The notes beneath the pieces are model-generated. The model was given only the letters and a program-made list of their open reading frames with translations. It was not told the origin of the DNA and did not search any database. A DNA stretch of 35,042 bases. Source: Candidatus Pacearchaeota archaeon. Lineage in GTDB: Archaea; Nanobdellota; Nanobdellia; Pacearchaeales; GW2011-AR1. Each line of letters begins with the position of its first letter. The stretch's first letter is position 1. Positions 14,177 through 21,607 of this stretch are shown here, in pieces. The position numbers and the translations under genes were made by a program. Where the stretch lies: the NCBI GenBank assembly GCA_018303785.1, contig JAGVXM010000040.1:1-35042 (forward strand). The letters run 5' to 3'.

Positions 14177-15289
14177 TTATAATGTCCTTTGAATTTCATT
14201 AGAAATTGGATTGACTTTGTTCAAAAATACATTCCAACCAGCATAATTTTTCATAGTTTCAATAACATTTCTTTTAGATAATAAAATTTTATTAATTAAG
14301 TTTAAATCCTGCTGTTGTAAATGATGATTAATCCATCTTATAGAATCATAACTATTTAGTCCCTCACTTACAGCTATTTTTTCCATAAAATTATCTGTTA
14401 AACTAAATCCATGCCATTCTTTTTGAGAAAGAGATTTTGTAAATTTTTTTTCTTTAATGTCGTATAAGAAATAGTCACTTATTTTTTTGTTCATCATATT
14501 TTCTACTGATTCTGGGGACATAGTTCTTGGGAAATGTGCCTTTTCAGAAAAAATATCTCCTGCAAAACAGCAATAAGCAAATGAACCAGCAATATAAGAA
14601 TGGTTCGTTAGAATCTTATTATAATCCAAATAAACAATCAAAGAGATATTATCTCCAATATTAAAAGAGGAATTTAGTGAATTTACTATAGACAAATTTG
14701 TTTTCTCTATAATATTACTCATTCCATAAGAACAGATACCAATTAATTGGGAGTGTTTTAATTCATATTTTACTAATCTTGGAAATTCATCAATATTAAG
14801 ATGCTTAGATGAAAATATGGGAATTAATTTTTGATTTTTTTCAAGAGATTTAATTGCCTCTTCTCTTTTGATTTTCCATTCATCAAAAGAAGCATTTAAA
14901 GGAATACAATAAGGAACTAATTTAGATTTTGATTTTAATTCCTGAAAATCTTTTTTTGTCTCATTCCAATTTAATTTATTCCATAATCCTTCATTTCTCT
15001 GTTTATATGGGATAAAAATTCTATTGTATTTTTCAGAATGTTCTTTTGCTTTTTTTAATCCCTTAAATTCCCATTCTTCCTCTTTACTATCCCAATTTAT
15101 ATGAAATGTTTGAAAAGGAGAACTTAAAACAGATTTTCCGTGATTCAATCTTTTTTTTTCACAAGAATAAATACCATTTGAAACAGATAATATCCTATTA
15201 AAAAATTCTCCATTGTCTGTGATAATTCTTTTTATCACAAATCTCGATTCTTTGTCTACTAATTCAACTTTTACCTCTTTAATTTCCAT
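14177..15289 (-). CDS. Unrecognised 370-residue protein in the mobile cassette
   Basis: The protein is soluble and mixed alpha/beta. Visible marks: L-V-P-Y-C-I-P-L-N-A-S-F-D-E-W near 130, K-L-I-P-I-F-S-S-K-H near 165, S-Q-L-I-G-I-C-S-Y-G-M-S-N near 195 and an unusual stretch A-G-S-F-A-Y-C-C-F-A-G-D-I-F-S-E near 245. The C-terminal part is helical (about 285-360). No ATPase, nuclease or membrane motif is evident. Alternating hydrophobic strands and helices in the middle could be a barrel, but I do not assign a fold. Its start overlaps the winged-helix gene upstream by 11 bases, so they form one unit. With a restriction-modification system nearby, a defence or anti-defence role is a reasonable guess only. 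Confidence 0.55.
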   Translation of the reverse strand: MEIKEVKVELVDKESRFVIKRIITDNGEFFNRILSVSNGIYSCEKKRLNHGKSVLSSPFQTFHINWDSKEEEWEFKGLKKAKEHSEKYNRIFIPYKQRNEGLWNKLNWNETKKDFQELKSKSKLVPYCIPLNASFDEWKIKREEAIKSLEKNQKLIPIFSSKHLNIDEFPRLVKYELKHSQLIGICSYGMSNIIEKTNLSIVNSLNSSFNIGDNISLIVYLDYNKILTNHSYIAGSFAYCCFAGDIFSEKAHFPRTMSPESVENMMNKKISDYFLYDIKEKKFTKSLSQKEWHGFSLTDNFMEKIAVSEGLNSYDSIRWINHHLQQQDLNLINKILLSKRNVIETMKNYAGWNVFLNKVNPISNEIQRTL

Positions 15290-15542
15290 TGTGCACTAAT
15301 TCCTTCATAATTATATTTGGTTCTTTAAGAGTATAAATTTTTTTCCTCATATCCTCTTTACTTGGTTTAATTTCTATCCATTCTGCTTTTTTTAATTCAT
15401 TCAAAAAAACACTAATAGTGTTCCTATCATCCATGGGGCTTAACACTTTTTCTATCATATCAAAAGTTAGCTCCTTTGAATTATATTTTTTCCAAATTCG
15501 TGAAACTCTTTCCTGAACCCATTTTGGTATTGGCTTTGCCAT
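15279..15542 (-). CDS. Winged-helix-like small protein coupled to the 370-residue unknown
   Basis: This 87-residue protein looks like a single winged-helix domain: helix V-Q-E-R-V-S-R-I-W, helix T-F-D-M-I-E-K-V-L, recognition-type helix N-T-I-S-V-F-L-N-E-L-K-K, then the wing W-I-E-I-K-P...K-K-I-Y-T-L. TTTTTAAATAG about 27 bases upstream supports a leaderless start at 15542. It overlaps the next gene by 11 bases and diverges from the AbrB-like gene with 115 bases between. It may regulate the unit or act as its DNA- or RNA-binding subunit. Confidence 0.6.
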   Translation of the reverse strand: MAKPIPKWVQERVSRIWKKYNSKELTFDMIEKVLSPMDDRNTISVFLNELKKAEWIEIKPSKEDMRKKIYTLKEPNIIMKELVHNGN

Positions 15543-15617
15543 GTGCTAACCTAAGCAAATAGCTATTTAAAAATCTTTTGTAAAATTTTAATTAAAACGA
15601 TAGATTTTTAAGGATGT

Positions 15618-15656
15618 GTAGGTATTAAATATTATTAAATACAATTTAATACCTAC
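15618..15656 (+). promoter_or_regulatory. 13-bp inverted-repeat operator before the AbrB-like gene
   Basis: GTAGGTATTAAAT (15618-15630) and ATTTAATACCTAC (15644-15656) form a perfect inverted repeat with a 13-base gap. A TATA-like ATTAAATATTA overlaps the left arm about 28 bases before ATG 15658, and the right arm ends two bases before it. Repression by the encoded protein is the obvious reading. The sequence is unlike the TAAGAT operators elsewhere in the window. Confidence 0.7.
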
Positions 15657-15657
15657 T

Positions 15658-15810
15658 ATGGATTATGAGAGTTATTTTGATGCCAAATTAAGGAAGAATG
15701 GAAATTCCTTAATTATCACTATACCGACGGAAACAATTGAAAAATTAAATTTGAAATTAAATGACATTCTTGAAATAGCGTTAAATAAAGCCAAGAAAAC
15801 AAAAAAATGA
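15658..15810 (+). CDS. AbrB/MazE-like DNA-binding protein, 50 residues
   Basis: It is short but clear: F-D-A-K-L-R-K-N-G-N-S-L-I-I-T-I-P-T-E-T-I-E-K-L-N-L-K-L-N-D is the AbrB/MazE swapped-hairpin pattern (K-x-G-N-S-x-x-V-x-I-P), followed by L-E-I-A-L and a Lys-rich tail. There is almost no room for a toxin-binding extension. ATG 15658 lies two bases after a perfect 13-bp inverted repeat, and the stop overlaps the next start (ATGA), so it is autoregulated and coupled to the 74-residue ORF. It may be the antitoxin of an unknown toxin or a cassette regulator. Confidence 0.75.
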   Translation: MDYESYFDAKLRKNGNSLIITIPTETIEKLNLKLNDILEIALNKAKKTKK

Positions 15811-16031
15811 ATTTTTGGAATAAACATGATTTAATAGTAATGAATACAAGAGAAAAGATAATTTTACTTAAAGAAGAATTTAATAAGAAAAATGGAAATG
15901 ATATTGAAAATTATAATAAAAGATTAAATAGTTTTTTAGATAGAAAATTGAAAAAACAATCTGAAATAATTTTAAAACAGCAAATACTATTATCTATGTT
16001 TTTCTTATATTCTCAAAACCGAAAGGTTTAA
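15807..16031 (+). CDS. Unknown 74-residue protein coupled to the AbrB-like gene
   Basis: This is a helical, very basic protein (many Lys/Asn), with N-terminal N-F-W-N-K-H-D-L-I-V, an amphipathic middle and a C-terminus Q-Q-I-L-L-S-M-F-F-L-Y-S that is hydrophobic over about 14 residues. ATG 15807 overlaps the stop of the upstream gene (ATGA). No family recognised. The position of a toxin next to an AbrB-type gene makes a toxin role possible; the size and the hydrophobic end could instead mean a small membrane-acting protein. The transposase promoter overlaps its 3' end. Confidence 0.5.
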   Translation: MNFWNKHDLIVMNTREKIILLKEEFNKKNGNDIENYNKRLNSFLDRKLKKQSEIILKQQILLSMFFLYSQNRKV

Positions 16032-16055
16032 ATACATTAGTTATTTACTAATGTA
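16025..16055 (+). promoter_or_regulatory. Transposase promoter with adjacent inverted repeat
   Basis: GGTTTAAATAC (16025-16035) is a good archaeal TATA box. Overlapping its end, TACATTAGT (16033-16041) and ACTAATGTA (16047-16055) form a perfect 9-bp inverted repeat around the expected initiation region. That suggests a repressor site controlling the transposase. Confidence 0.5.
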
Positions 16056-16077
16056 ATAATATTAAGTAAACATTAAA

Positions 16078-16095
16078 CCGCCTCCGAAGAGGCGG
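16078..16095 (+). other. GC-rich hairpin in the transposase 5' leader
   Basis: CCGCCTC and GAGGCGG pair around a CGAA tetraloop, 17 bases before ATG 16113. It is very stable for this AT-rich DNA. There is no following T-run, so a translation-limiting or element-end hairpin fits better than a terminator. Confidence 0.55.
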
Positions 16096-16112
16096 GTTAT
16101 CCACTCGCTAAA

Positions 16113-17066
16113 ATGAATAACACAAATAACAAAAAAATCAAGTATAAAAATATAACGTGTTTTAATTGTAGCTCTGCAAATACGATTAAATGGGGAAAGA
16201 GAAAAACTGAGAACAGAGGAGAAATACAGAGATATAAATGTAAATCTTGTAACTCCTATTTTACTCTTGACAATGGTTTTTTCAGAATGAGAAACACACT
16301 ACAGAAGATAACTCAATCAATAGACTTATTTTATAGAGGAGTAAGCACAAGAAAAGTGCAAGAGCATTTAGCCATATTTCATCCGCACAACGCCTCACAT
16401 ATGAGCGTTTATAATTGGGTTGTGAAATATGCAAAAGTGATAAGTAAATTTACCAATAAATTAAAAATCAATGTCGGAACAGAGGCACAAATTGATGAGA
16501 TAGAATTTCATAGAAGACAACACCATGAAAAAGGAATGAAAGGAACAGAGAAAAACTTTTTTATTGATAGCATAGACCCAGAGACCAAATTCTTAATTTC
16601 TTCTGAATATTCTAAGACAAGAGGAAGCCAGAACATTAAAACAGTAGTAAAGAGAATAAAAGAAAAAACGGATAATCAAATTCAGATGGCTACAACTGAC
16701 GGATGGAATGCTTATGGAAAAGTCATTAAGAAAATCTGGGGCTACAATAACAAATTAGGGCGTTACAATGTTTTTCATAACAGGGTTATTGTTTCAGAGA
16801 AAGATGAGACTTTTAATTATCCTATTGAAAGATTGCATAATAACGTAAGGGCAAGAACAAAAGTAATGAGAGGTTTTCATGGAAGTATAAACTCTGCAAA
16901 CGCTATTATGAAGGGTTACGAGATTTATTATAACTTCATAACTAAACATCAACAGATAAAATGCTGTCCTTATGAGTTGGCTATCCCTGAATTAGCAGAA
17001 ACACTAAAAAACACCAAAAACAGATGGCTCGGTTTAATCTATCTTACAAAAGAGGCAAGTTTATAA
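16113..17066 (+). CDS. DDE transposase with N-terminal zinc ribbon (IS6/IS240-like)
   Basis: This 317-residue protein has a zinc ribbon (C16-x2-C19 ... C43-x2-C46), a helix-turn-helix region (about 62-110) and a DDE core. Asp128 lies in A-Q-I-D-E-I-E-F, Asp196 in T-T-D-G-W-N-A-Y and Glu239 in P-I-E-R-L-H-N-N-V-R, followed by M-R-G-F-H-G and Y-N-F-I. The order and these motifs resemble IS6/IS240-type enzymes joined to an InsA-like zinc ribbon. All catalytic residues are present, so it may be active. It lies inside the 23-bp inverted repeats rather than having obvious own ends, and its stop is two bases before the methyltransferase start. Confidence 0.85.
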   Translation: MNNTNNKKIKYKNITCFNCSSANTIKWGKRKTENRGEIQRYKCKSCNSYFTLDNGFFRMRNTLQKITQSIDLFYRGVSTRKVQEHLAIFHPHNASHMSVYNWVVKYAKVISKFTNKLKINVGTEAQIDEIEFHRRQHHEKGMKGTEKNFFIDSIDPETKFLISSEYSKTRGSQNIKTVVKRIKEKTDNQIQMATTDGWNAYGKVIKKIWGYNNKLGRYNVFHNRVIVSEKDETFNYPIERLHNNVRARTKVMRGFHGSINSANAIMKGYEIYYNFITKHQQIKCCPYELAIPELAETLKNTKNRWLGLIYLTKEASL

Positions 17067-17068
17067 AA

Positions 17069-18319
17069 ATGAAAAAACATAAAAGATTAAGGAAAAAAAG
17101 AATGGAAAATAAATCTGAAAATGTAAGTTTTAGAAAGTTAGTAAATATACCTTCTACTACGCATGCTACATTTGGATTGTATAGATACCCTGCTAAGTTT
17201 ATTCCGCATGTTGTAGCTTATGTTATGGAAAATTATGCAAAAGAAGGTATGTCTATATTTGACCCATTTGGCGGCTGCGGAACGACAGGTATAGTTTCAA
17301 GGATTTATGGACATGATTATGAATTGTGGGATTTGAACCCGATTATAAAAATACTTCACCAAGTAGCGATTATGAAACCTGTCAATATTAATTCTGAAGA
17401 AATAATAAAAGAAATGAGAGATAGCAAAAAGGAGTTTATTCCTAATTGGTCTCGTTTAAGTTATTGGTATCCGCAAGAATTTTTACCTTTTCTCTATAAG
17501 GTCTGGGGATACTATCACTCTTTTAAAGATAGTGAAGAAAAAAATATTTTGGTTGTGCCATTACTTAAAATTTCAAGATATTTCTCTTATGATGATAGCC
17601 AACGCCAAAAACTTTCTAAATCTACAAGGTCGCAAGATAAGATAAAAGAGTTATTAAAATCAGATTGGCAAAACATATTTTTTGAGATGCTCAAAAAAGA
17701 GATAAATAAAGTTATCATAGGTATTAAAGAATACTCTGAAATGTCTCCCAAAAATGTAAAAGCAGTTATTAGGGGGGGCGTTGATTCTCTGGGAGAAACC
17801 TTAAATAAAAAAAGAGACATTCTCATAACTTCCCCGCCCTATATACAATCACAAGAATACATGAGGCAAGCAAAATTAGATTTATTTTGGCTGGGTTATA
17901 CGGAAGAAGATATAAAGAAATTAAGTAAATTAGAATTGCCTTATAGACATATAGAACCAATAGAAATACACTCTAAAACATTTTTTGAATATCGTAACAA
18001 GATAAAGGGTAAGCATATACAAGAAGTGTATGATAAATATTTTTGGAGTATCTTAGGACTTTTCACGCAATTACAGAAAGATATTAATTCACGAATGTTT
18101 ATTTTTGTTGGTAACACAAGTGCGGAAGGAATTAGCATACCTTTAGACAGAATTATTATTGAACATTTGGAAAACTTTGGATGGGAACATGAGATTACCT
18201 TAATAGACACTATTGTAAGTAGAAGGTTATTTTCATATAAAGTAAATCCAGCATCAGAGAGAAAAGACAAGAGAACAAATGTTGAAAATTTGGTTATTCT
18301 GAAAAAAATAAATAATTAA
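17069..18319 (+). CDS. DNA methyltransferase, probably N4-cytosine type, of a restriction-modification pair
   Basis: This 416-residue protein has, in order, a motif-X-like segment G-L-Y-R-Y-P-A-K-F-I-P (36-46), the SAM-binding motif I F-D-P-F-G-G-C-G-T-T-G (64-74) and the catalytic motif T-S-P-P-Y (254-258). SPPY points to m4C methylation. The 180 residues between motifs I and IV could be the target-recognition domain (gamma-like order X-I-TRD-IV). ATG 17069 is preferred to 17024, which lies inside the transposase gene; it begins two bases after the transposase stop, so co-expression is likely. It converges on the endonuclease gene with a 4-base overlap. Confidence 0.85.
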   Translation: MKKHKRLRKKRMENKSENVSFRKLVNIPSTTHATFGLYRYPAKFIPHVVAYVMENYAKEGMSIFDPFGGCGTTGIVSRIYGHDYELWDLNPIIKILHQVAIMKPVNINSEEIIKEMRDSKKEFIPNWSRLSYWYPQEFLPFLYKVWGYYHSFKDSEEKNILVVPLLKISRYFSYDDSQRQKLSKSTRSQDKIKELLKSDWQNIFFEMLKKEINKVIIGIKEYSEMSPKNVKAVIRGGVDSLGETLNKKRDILITSPPYIQSQEYMRQAKLDLFWLGYTEEDIKKLSKLELPYRHIEPIEIHSKTFFEYRNKIKGKHIQEVYDKYFWSILGLFTQLQKDINSRMFIFVGNTSAEGISIPLDRIIIEHLENFGWEHEITLIDTIVSRRLFSYKVNPASERKDKRTNVENLVILKKINN

Positions 18320-18813
18320 GGAATTTGTTTATCAAGATTGCTTAAAAATACATTATTCCAATTAAGCAGAATATCCCAATTATTTTTTAATAATTGTATT
18401 TTGCTCGTTGCTCGTGATGTTCCCCATTTTTGTATAAATCTCGTGGGTATTAAATAAACATCAAGAGTTTTTCTGTCTATTCCTAAAATAATATCACTAT
18501 GACTTGTATTATATTTGTAAGTTTTAACTCCTGATTTATATTCTCTATCAATCCCGCCACGACTACCACCAATAAAAGAAATGCTTGTATCAATTGTCTT
18601 AACTTGGGCTCTTAATACGATTTCTTTTCCATTCGGGTTTTCAAAAGCTATAATAAATAAGTCATAAGGCGAACCACGAATATCAACAAAGCCAACAATA
18701 AAACCCAATCGCATCAATATTCCTGAAACAAGATGCTCATGTGCATCCCCCAGATTAGCCGCAATTTTACCCGTAGGTAAATTTGTTACATTCATATCTG
18801 TTATTTTACCCAT
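18316..18813 (-). CDS. Restriction-like endonuclease, PD-(D/E)XK fold
   Basis: From ATG 18813 the protein is 165 residues. It shows a PD-(D/E)XK core: helix G-D-A-H-E-H-L-V-S with Glu26, strand S-P-Y-D-L-F-I with Asp51, then R-A-Q-V-K-T with Gln70-Val-Lys72, and later Y-K-Y-N-T-S-H-S-D-I-I-L-G-I-D, as in the PDDEXK_5 group. A TTG start at 18855 would lie inside the right 23-bp repeat, so ATG 18813 (or ATG 18795) is preferred. Convergent with the methyltransferase, it would be its cutting partner, making a type II-like restriction-modification pair. The recognition sequence is unknown. Confidence 0.75.
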   Translation of the reverse strand: MGKITDMNVTNLPTGKIAANLGDAHEHLVSGILMRLGFIVGFVDIRGSPYDLFIIAFENPNGKEIVLRAQVKTIDTSISFIGGSRGGIDREYKSGVKTYKYNTSHSDIILGIDRKTLDVYLIPTRFIQKWGTSRATSKIQLLKNNWDILLNWNNVFLSNLDKQIP

Positions 18814-18850
18814 ATGAAAGTAAAGAAAATCCAACCTTTTAACCTTTTCC

Positions 18851-18873
18851 ACCAACCGCTAACTTTACAATGT
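18851..18873 (-). repeat. 23-bp inverted repeat, right copy
   Basis: It begins ACCAACCGC and ends TTTACAATGT on the plus strand, the exact reverse complement of 13734-13756. It lies just upstream of the endonuclease gene and about 45 bases before the next plus-strand gene. Confidence 0.9.
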
Positions 18874-18917
18874 ATTATAAAACATAACTTTATTAATCCT
18901 TTTTTCTCTTTTTTAAT

Positions 18918-19148
18918 ATGGCTATTAACATCGATAAAGAAAATTTAGAAAAGGCATTGCAAAAAACAGTGGAAACAGAACAACCTCCAATTTCAAAGGA
19001 AGAAGAAATTGGATTTCATAAAGGAGCATTGAATACATTATTGGCAGAGCGAAATGAATTAATTAAGATAATCGCAAACGTTGAAGCAATAATGCAAGCA
19101 CATTTGAAACGATTAGGAGAACTTGGAGTTACGACTCAGAAGAATTAA
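18918..19148 (+). CDS. Small helical protein, unknown
   Basis: This 76-residue protein is largely alpha-helical: an acidic first half (E-T-E-Q-P-P-I-S-K-E-E-E) and a heptad-like second half (L-L-A-E-R-N-E-L-I-K-I-I-A-N-V-E-A-I-M-Q-A-H-L). It has no Cys and no membrane span. It is immediately outside the right inverted repeat and probably native. Its stop overlaps the convergent ThrRS gene by 4 bases. TTTATTA lies about 25 bases before the start. Confidence 0.6.
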   Translation: MAINIDKENLEKALQKTVETEQPPISKEEEIGFHKGALNTLLAERNELIKIIANVEAIMQAHLKRLGELGVTTQKN

Positions 19149-20857
19149 ATTTTTTCTGCAATTTCCTTTATAACTTTCTCAATAAACTCATCCCGGTTAA
19201 TCTGTTCAATTCTTCCTTTCGTGCGAACTGCCAGATTTCCTGATTTTTCTTCTTTATCGCCAATAACAATAATGTACGGAATTTTTTGTAATTCTGCCTC
19301 CTTAATTTTTCCCTGCAGCGGTTCGCTTTTCAAATCAGTATCCACGCGAACATTATGTTTGAGTAATTCTTCAAACAACGATTCACATATAGCATTATTA
19401 CGGTCAGTAAAGTTTACAATTCTCACTTGAATTGGAGCTAGCCATAAAGGTAAGTGGCCATTCGTATGTTCCAATAGGATTCCAATAAATCTCTCCAAAG
19501 ATCCATAAATTACTCGATGTAAAATTATCGGACGTTTTTCTTTATTGTCTTTATCAACATAGCTTAGATCAAAGCGATCAGGCATAGCAAAATCCAATTG
19601 AATAGTAGCAAGTTGCCATGTCCTATTCAATGAATCTTTAATATGAAAATCAATTTTCGGTCCATAGAAAGCTCCGTCCCCTTTATTAATTTTAAATTTC
19701 ATTTTCTTTTTTTTCAAAACATCTTCTAATATTTCTTCAGCTTTATCCCATAATTTGTCATCACCAATTCTTTTTTCCGGACGAGTAGAAAGCTCAACGT
19801 GATAACTAAACCCAAATAAAGTATAAAATCTATCAACAAGTTCAATAATTTTGATAATTTCTTCTTCTAATTGTTTTTCAGTGCAGAATATATGTGCATC
19901 ATCCTGTGTAAATTGTATAACTCTAAATAATCCTGATAAAACTCCGGACAATTCTTGCCGGTGTACTATTCCAAGCTCGGCTAAACGCAAAGGCAAATCC
20001 TTGTATGTTTTAGGCGAGTTTCTATATACAATCATACCGCCAGGACAGTTCATAGGTTTAACTGCAAACGTTCTTTTCTCATAATCAGATAAAAAAATAT
20101 TTTCTTTATATTTTTCCCAATGCCCTGATATTTGCCATAATTTTTTATCAAGAATTTGTGGTGTTCTGATTTCTTGATAGCCAGCTTTGCGATGTTCCTC
20201 GCGCCAAAAATTAACCAATTCATTAAAAATCGTCCAGCCGTTATTATGCCAAAATACCATGCCCGGAGCGATATCCGAAAAACTAAACAAATCCATTGCA
20301 TGACCGATAATGCGATGATCATTACCATTTAATTTTGAAGTATCTAATTTAGATTTAGTTAATTCACGCAACAATTGTTTTGGATCGTATTTCTCTTCAA
20401 CCGCTGTTATAACTTTCCCTTTCTCATTCTTCACCTCACCAATTTCTCTTGACAATTCAGAAAGAGGATGACCTTTGCATTTTAATGAGAACTCTTTATA
20501 ATATCCAAAAGGTGCCCTAGAAACAACATATTTTTTCTTCGTTAATTCTTTTTCTGCTCCCTCCAATGTTTTCAAAGCAAAATCTGGGTTTGAAAGAGAA
20601 GAAGATAAATGTGCATACGGATATAAGACAATGTTTTTCGATCCGACTTGCTCTGCTAAGCTCATTATTTCAGCAATGTATCTATTAAGTACGTCGGGAT
20701 TTGATTCATCAGATTTTTCAACGGCCGTAAAAATAACAAGAGGATCTTTAATCGTTATTTCTTTTTTTCTTTCTTCAGAAAGCTCTTCCGGATTTTTTAA
20801 CGCTTTTTTTAATGGTTTAAAGTTTATGTAATCGCAGTGCACTGACAATAATTTCAT
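19145..20857 (-). CDS. thrS: Threonyl-tRNA synthetase, archaeal type
   Basis: This 570-residue protein charges tRNA-Thr. The N-terminal domain (about 1-140, M-K-L-L-S-V-H-C-D-Y-I at its start) is the archaeal editing domain, related to D-Tyr-tRNA deacylase, not the bacterial TGS/N2 type. The class II core has M-N-C-P-G-G with a zinc-binding Cys, motif 2 F-R-V-I-Q-F-T-Q-D-D-A-H-I-F, and motif 3 H-R-V-I-Y-G-S-L-E-R-F-I-G. The C-terminal anticodon-binding domain (V-R-I-V-N-F-T onward, about 475-570) ends normally. ATG 20857 is chosen because TTTATAAG (20879-20886 as complement) is centred 25.5 bases upstream; in-frame ATGs at 20866 and 20911 are less well placed. Confidence 0.95.
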   Translation of the reverse strand: MKLLSVHCDYINFKPLKKALKNPEELSEERKKEITIKDPLVIFTAVEKSDESNPDVLNRYIAEIMSLAEQVGSKNIVLYPYAHLSSSLSNPDFALKTLEGAEKELTKKKYVVSRAPFGYYKEFSLKCKGHPLSELSREIGEVKNEKGKVITAVEEKYDPKQLLRELTKSKLDTSKLNGNDHRIIGHAMDLFSFSDIAPGMVFWHNNGWTIFNELVNFWREEHRKAGYQEIRTPQILDKKLWQISGHWEKYKENIFLSDYEKRTFAVKPMNCPGGMIVYRNSPKTYKDLPLRLAELGIVHRQELSGVLSGLFRVIQFTQDDAHIFCTEKQLEEEIIKIIELVDRFYTLFGFSYHVELSTRPEKRIGDDKLWDKAEEILEDVLKKKKMKFKINKGDGAFYGPKIDFHIKDSLNRTWQLATIQLDFAMPDRFDLSYVDKDNKEKRPIILHRVIYGSLERFIGILLEHTNGHLPLWLAPIQVRIVNFTDRNNAICESLFEELLKHNVRVDTDLKSEPLQGKIKEAELQKIPYIIVIGDKEEKSGNLAVRTKGRIEQINRDEFIEKVIKEIAEKI

Positions 20858-20945
20858 ACTACTCATAACAAGAAATAGTTTATAAGATTTTGGGATTATT
20901 ATTGAAAACACAAAACATTATATCTTAGTGTGCATCATATATTAT

Positions 20946-21479
20946 ATGCAAGTAATTTTAGATTCTGGCTTTATTTTGCATGCAATGCATAAACGAATCG
21001 ATTTTCTTGAACAATTGGAGAAGCAAGGATTTGTAATTAGAATACCTAAAGAGATAGTGCAGGAATTGAAAGATTTGATTAATGAACTATCAAATTCGCA
21101 CAATGAAAGAGCAATGATTCGCGCTGCTTTGCAAATGATTCAGGCGAATAGTATTAAGCATATTAGCATGGGAAAAATGAAAATTTCTGACTGGCTAATC
21201 CATATGGGTAAGCAAGGTTATTTTATAGCTACGACGAATGCTGAAATCAGGCATCATATTCCTAAAACAATTGATGTATTTGAATCACGGGGAACTGTTG
21301 AACCAGTGATTAAAGAGCATCATGAAGTGAAGAAAAAAATAGCTAAAAAGAAAAAAAATAGAGAATGGCCGCGGCGATTTTATCGAGGAGGAAGATCAGT
21401 GAAAGGATATGTCGGAAAAAATTTGGAAGCACGAAAAATTGATTTAGGAGATCCTCAGTTTCATAAAATATTCATTTGA
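20946..21479 (+). CDS. PIN-domain protein with basic C-terminal extension
   Basis: This 177-residue protein begins V-I-L-D-S-G-F-I-L, with Asp in the first PIN motif, then acidic E-I-V-Q-E-L and later S-D-W-L-I-H-M-G-K-Q-G-Y-F-I-A-T-T-N, the usual last-strand region of archaeal PIN ribonucleases. A very basic tail follows (K-K-I-A-K-K-K-K-N-R, W-P-R-R-F-Y-R-G-G-R). It has no antitoxin partner, so a housekeeping role in RNA processing (Nob1/Fcf1-like family) is more likely than a VapC toxin. ATG 20946 lies 25.5 bases after ATTATATC. It diverges from thrS. Confidence 0.7.
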   Translation: MQVILDSGFILHAMHKRIDFLEQLEKQGFVIRIPKEIVQELKDLINELSNSHNERAMIRAALQMIQANSIKHISMGKMKISDWLIHMGKQGYFIATTNAEIRHHIPKTIDVFESRGTVEPVIKEHHEVKKKIAKKKKNREWPRRFYRGGRSVKGYVGKNLEARKIDLGDPQFHKIFI

Positions 21480-21561
21480 TTAGAATTAAGTTATTTGGCT
21501 ATATTGGGTAATTAATATGAAATCTAGGTTAAACTACTGCGCTCGAGAATGAGAGGAAAAT

Positions 21562-21582
21562 AACGATATTATCTATATCGTT
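21562..21582. terminator. Stem-loop with T-run between convergent genes
   Basis: AACGATAT and ATATCGTT pair over 8 bp around a TATCT loop, followed within a few bases by T-rich DNA on the plus strand. It lies after the PIN gene and before the 3' end of a minus-strand gene remnant, as expected for a two-sided transcription end. Confidence 0.5.
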
Positions 21583-21607
21583 GCTTTTTATCTTATTTTT
21601 CATCAAA

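Larger units (their letters stand above)
13734..18873. mobile_element. Putative 5.14-kb mobile cassette bounded by 23-bp inverted repeats
   Basis: A perfect 23-bp inverted repeat (13734-13756 and 18851-18873) points inward around nine genes: a zinc-ribbon protein, an unknown protein with a winged-helix partner, two small AbrB-operon genes, a DDE transposase, a DNA methyltransferase and a convergent restriction-like endonuclease. A 23-bp match is not expected by chance in 35 kb. Outside both ends there is ATTATAA (directly after the right copy, four bases before the left copy), a possible imperfect target duplication, but such AT-rich words are weak evidence. The content (transposase plus restriction-modification) fits a transposon or genomic islet. 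Alternatives are an inversion scar or a shared regulatory site. Confidence 0.55.

Noticed and set aside
20946-21479. PIN protein as a VapC toxin
   Set aside because: No antitoxin gene lies upstream, the gene diverges from thrS with its own promoter, and it has a long basic tail unlike VapC.
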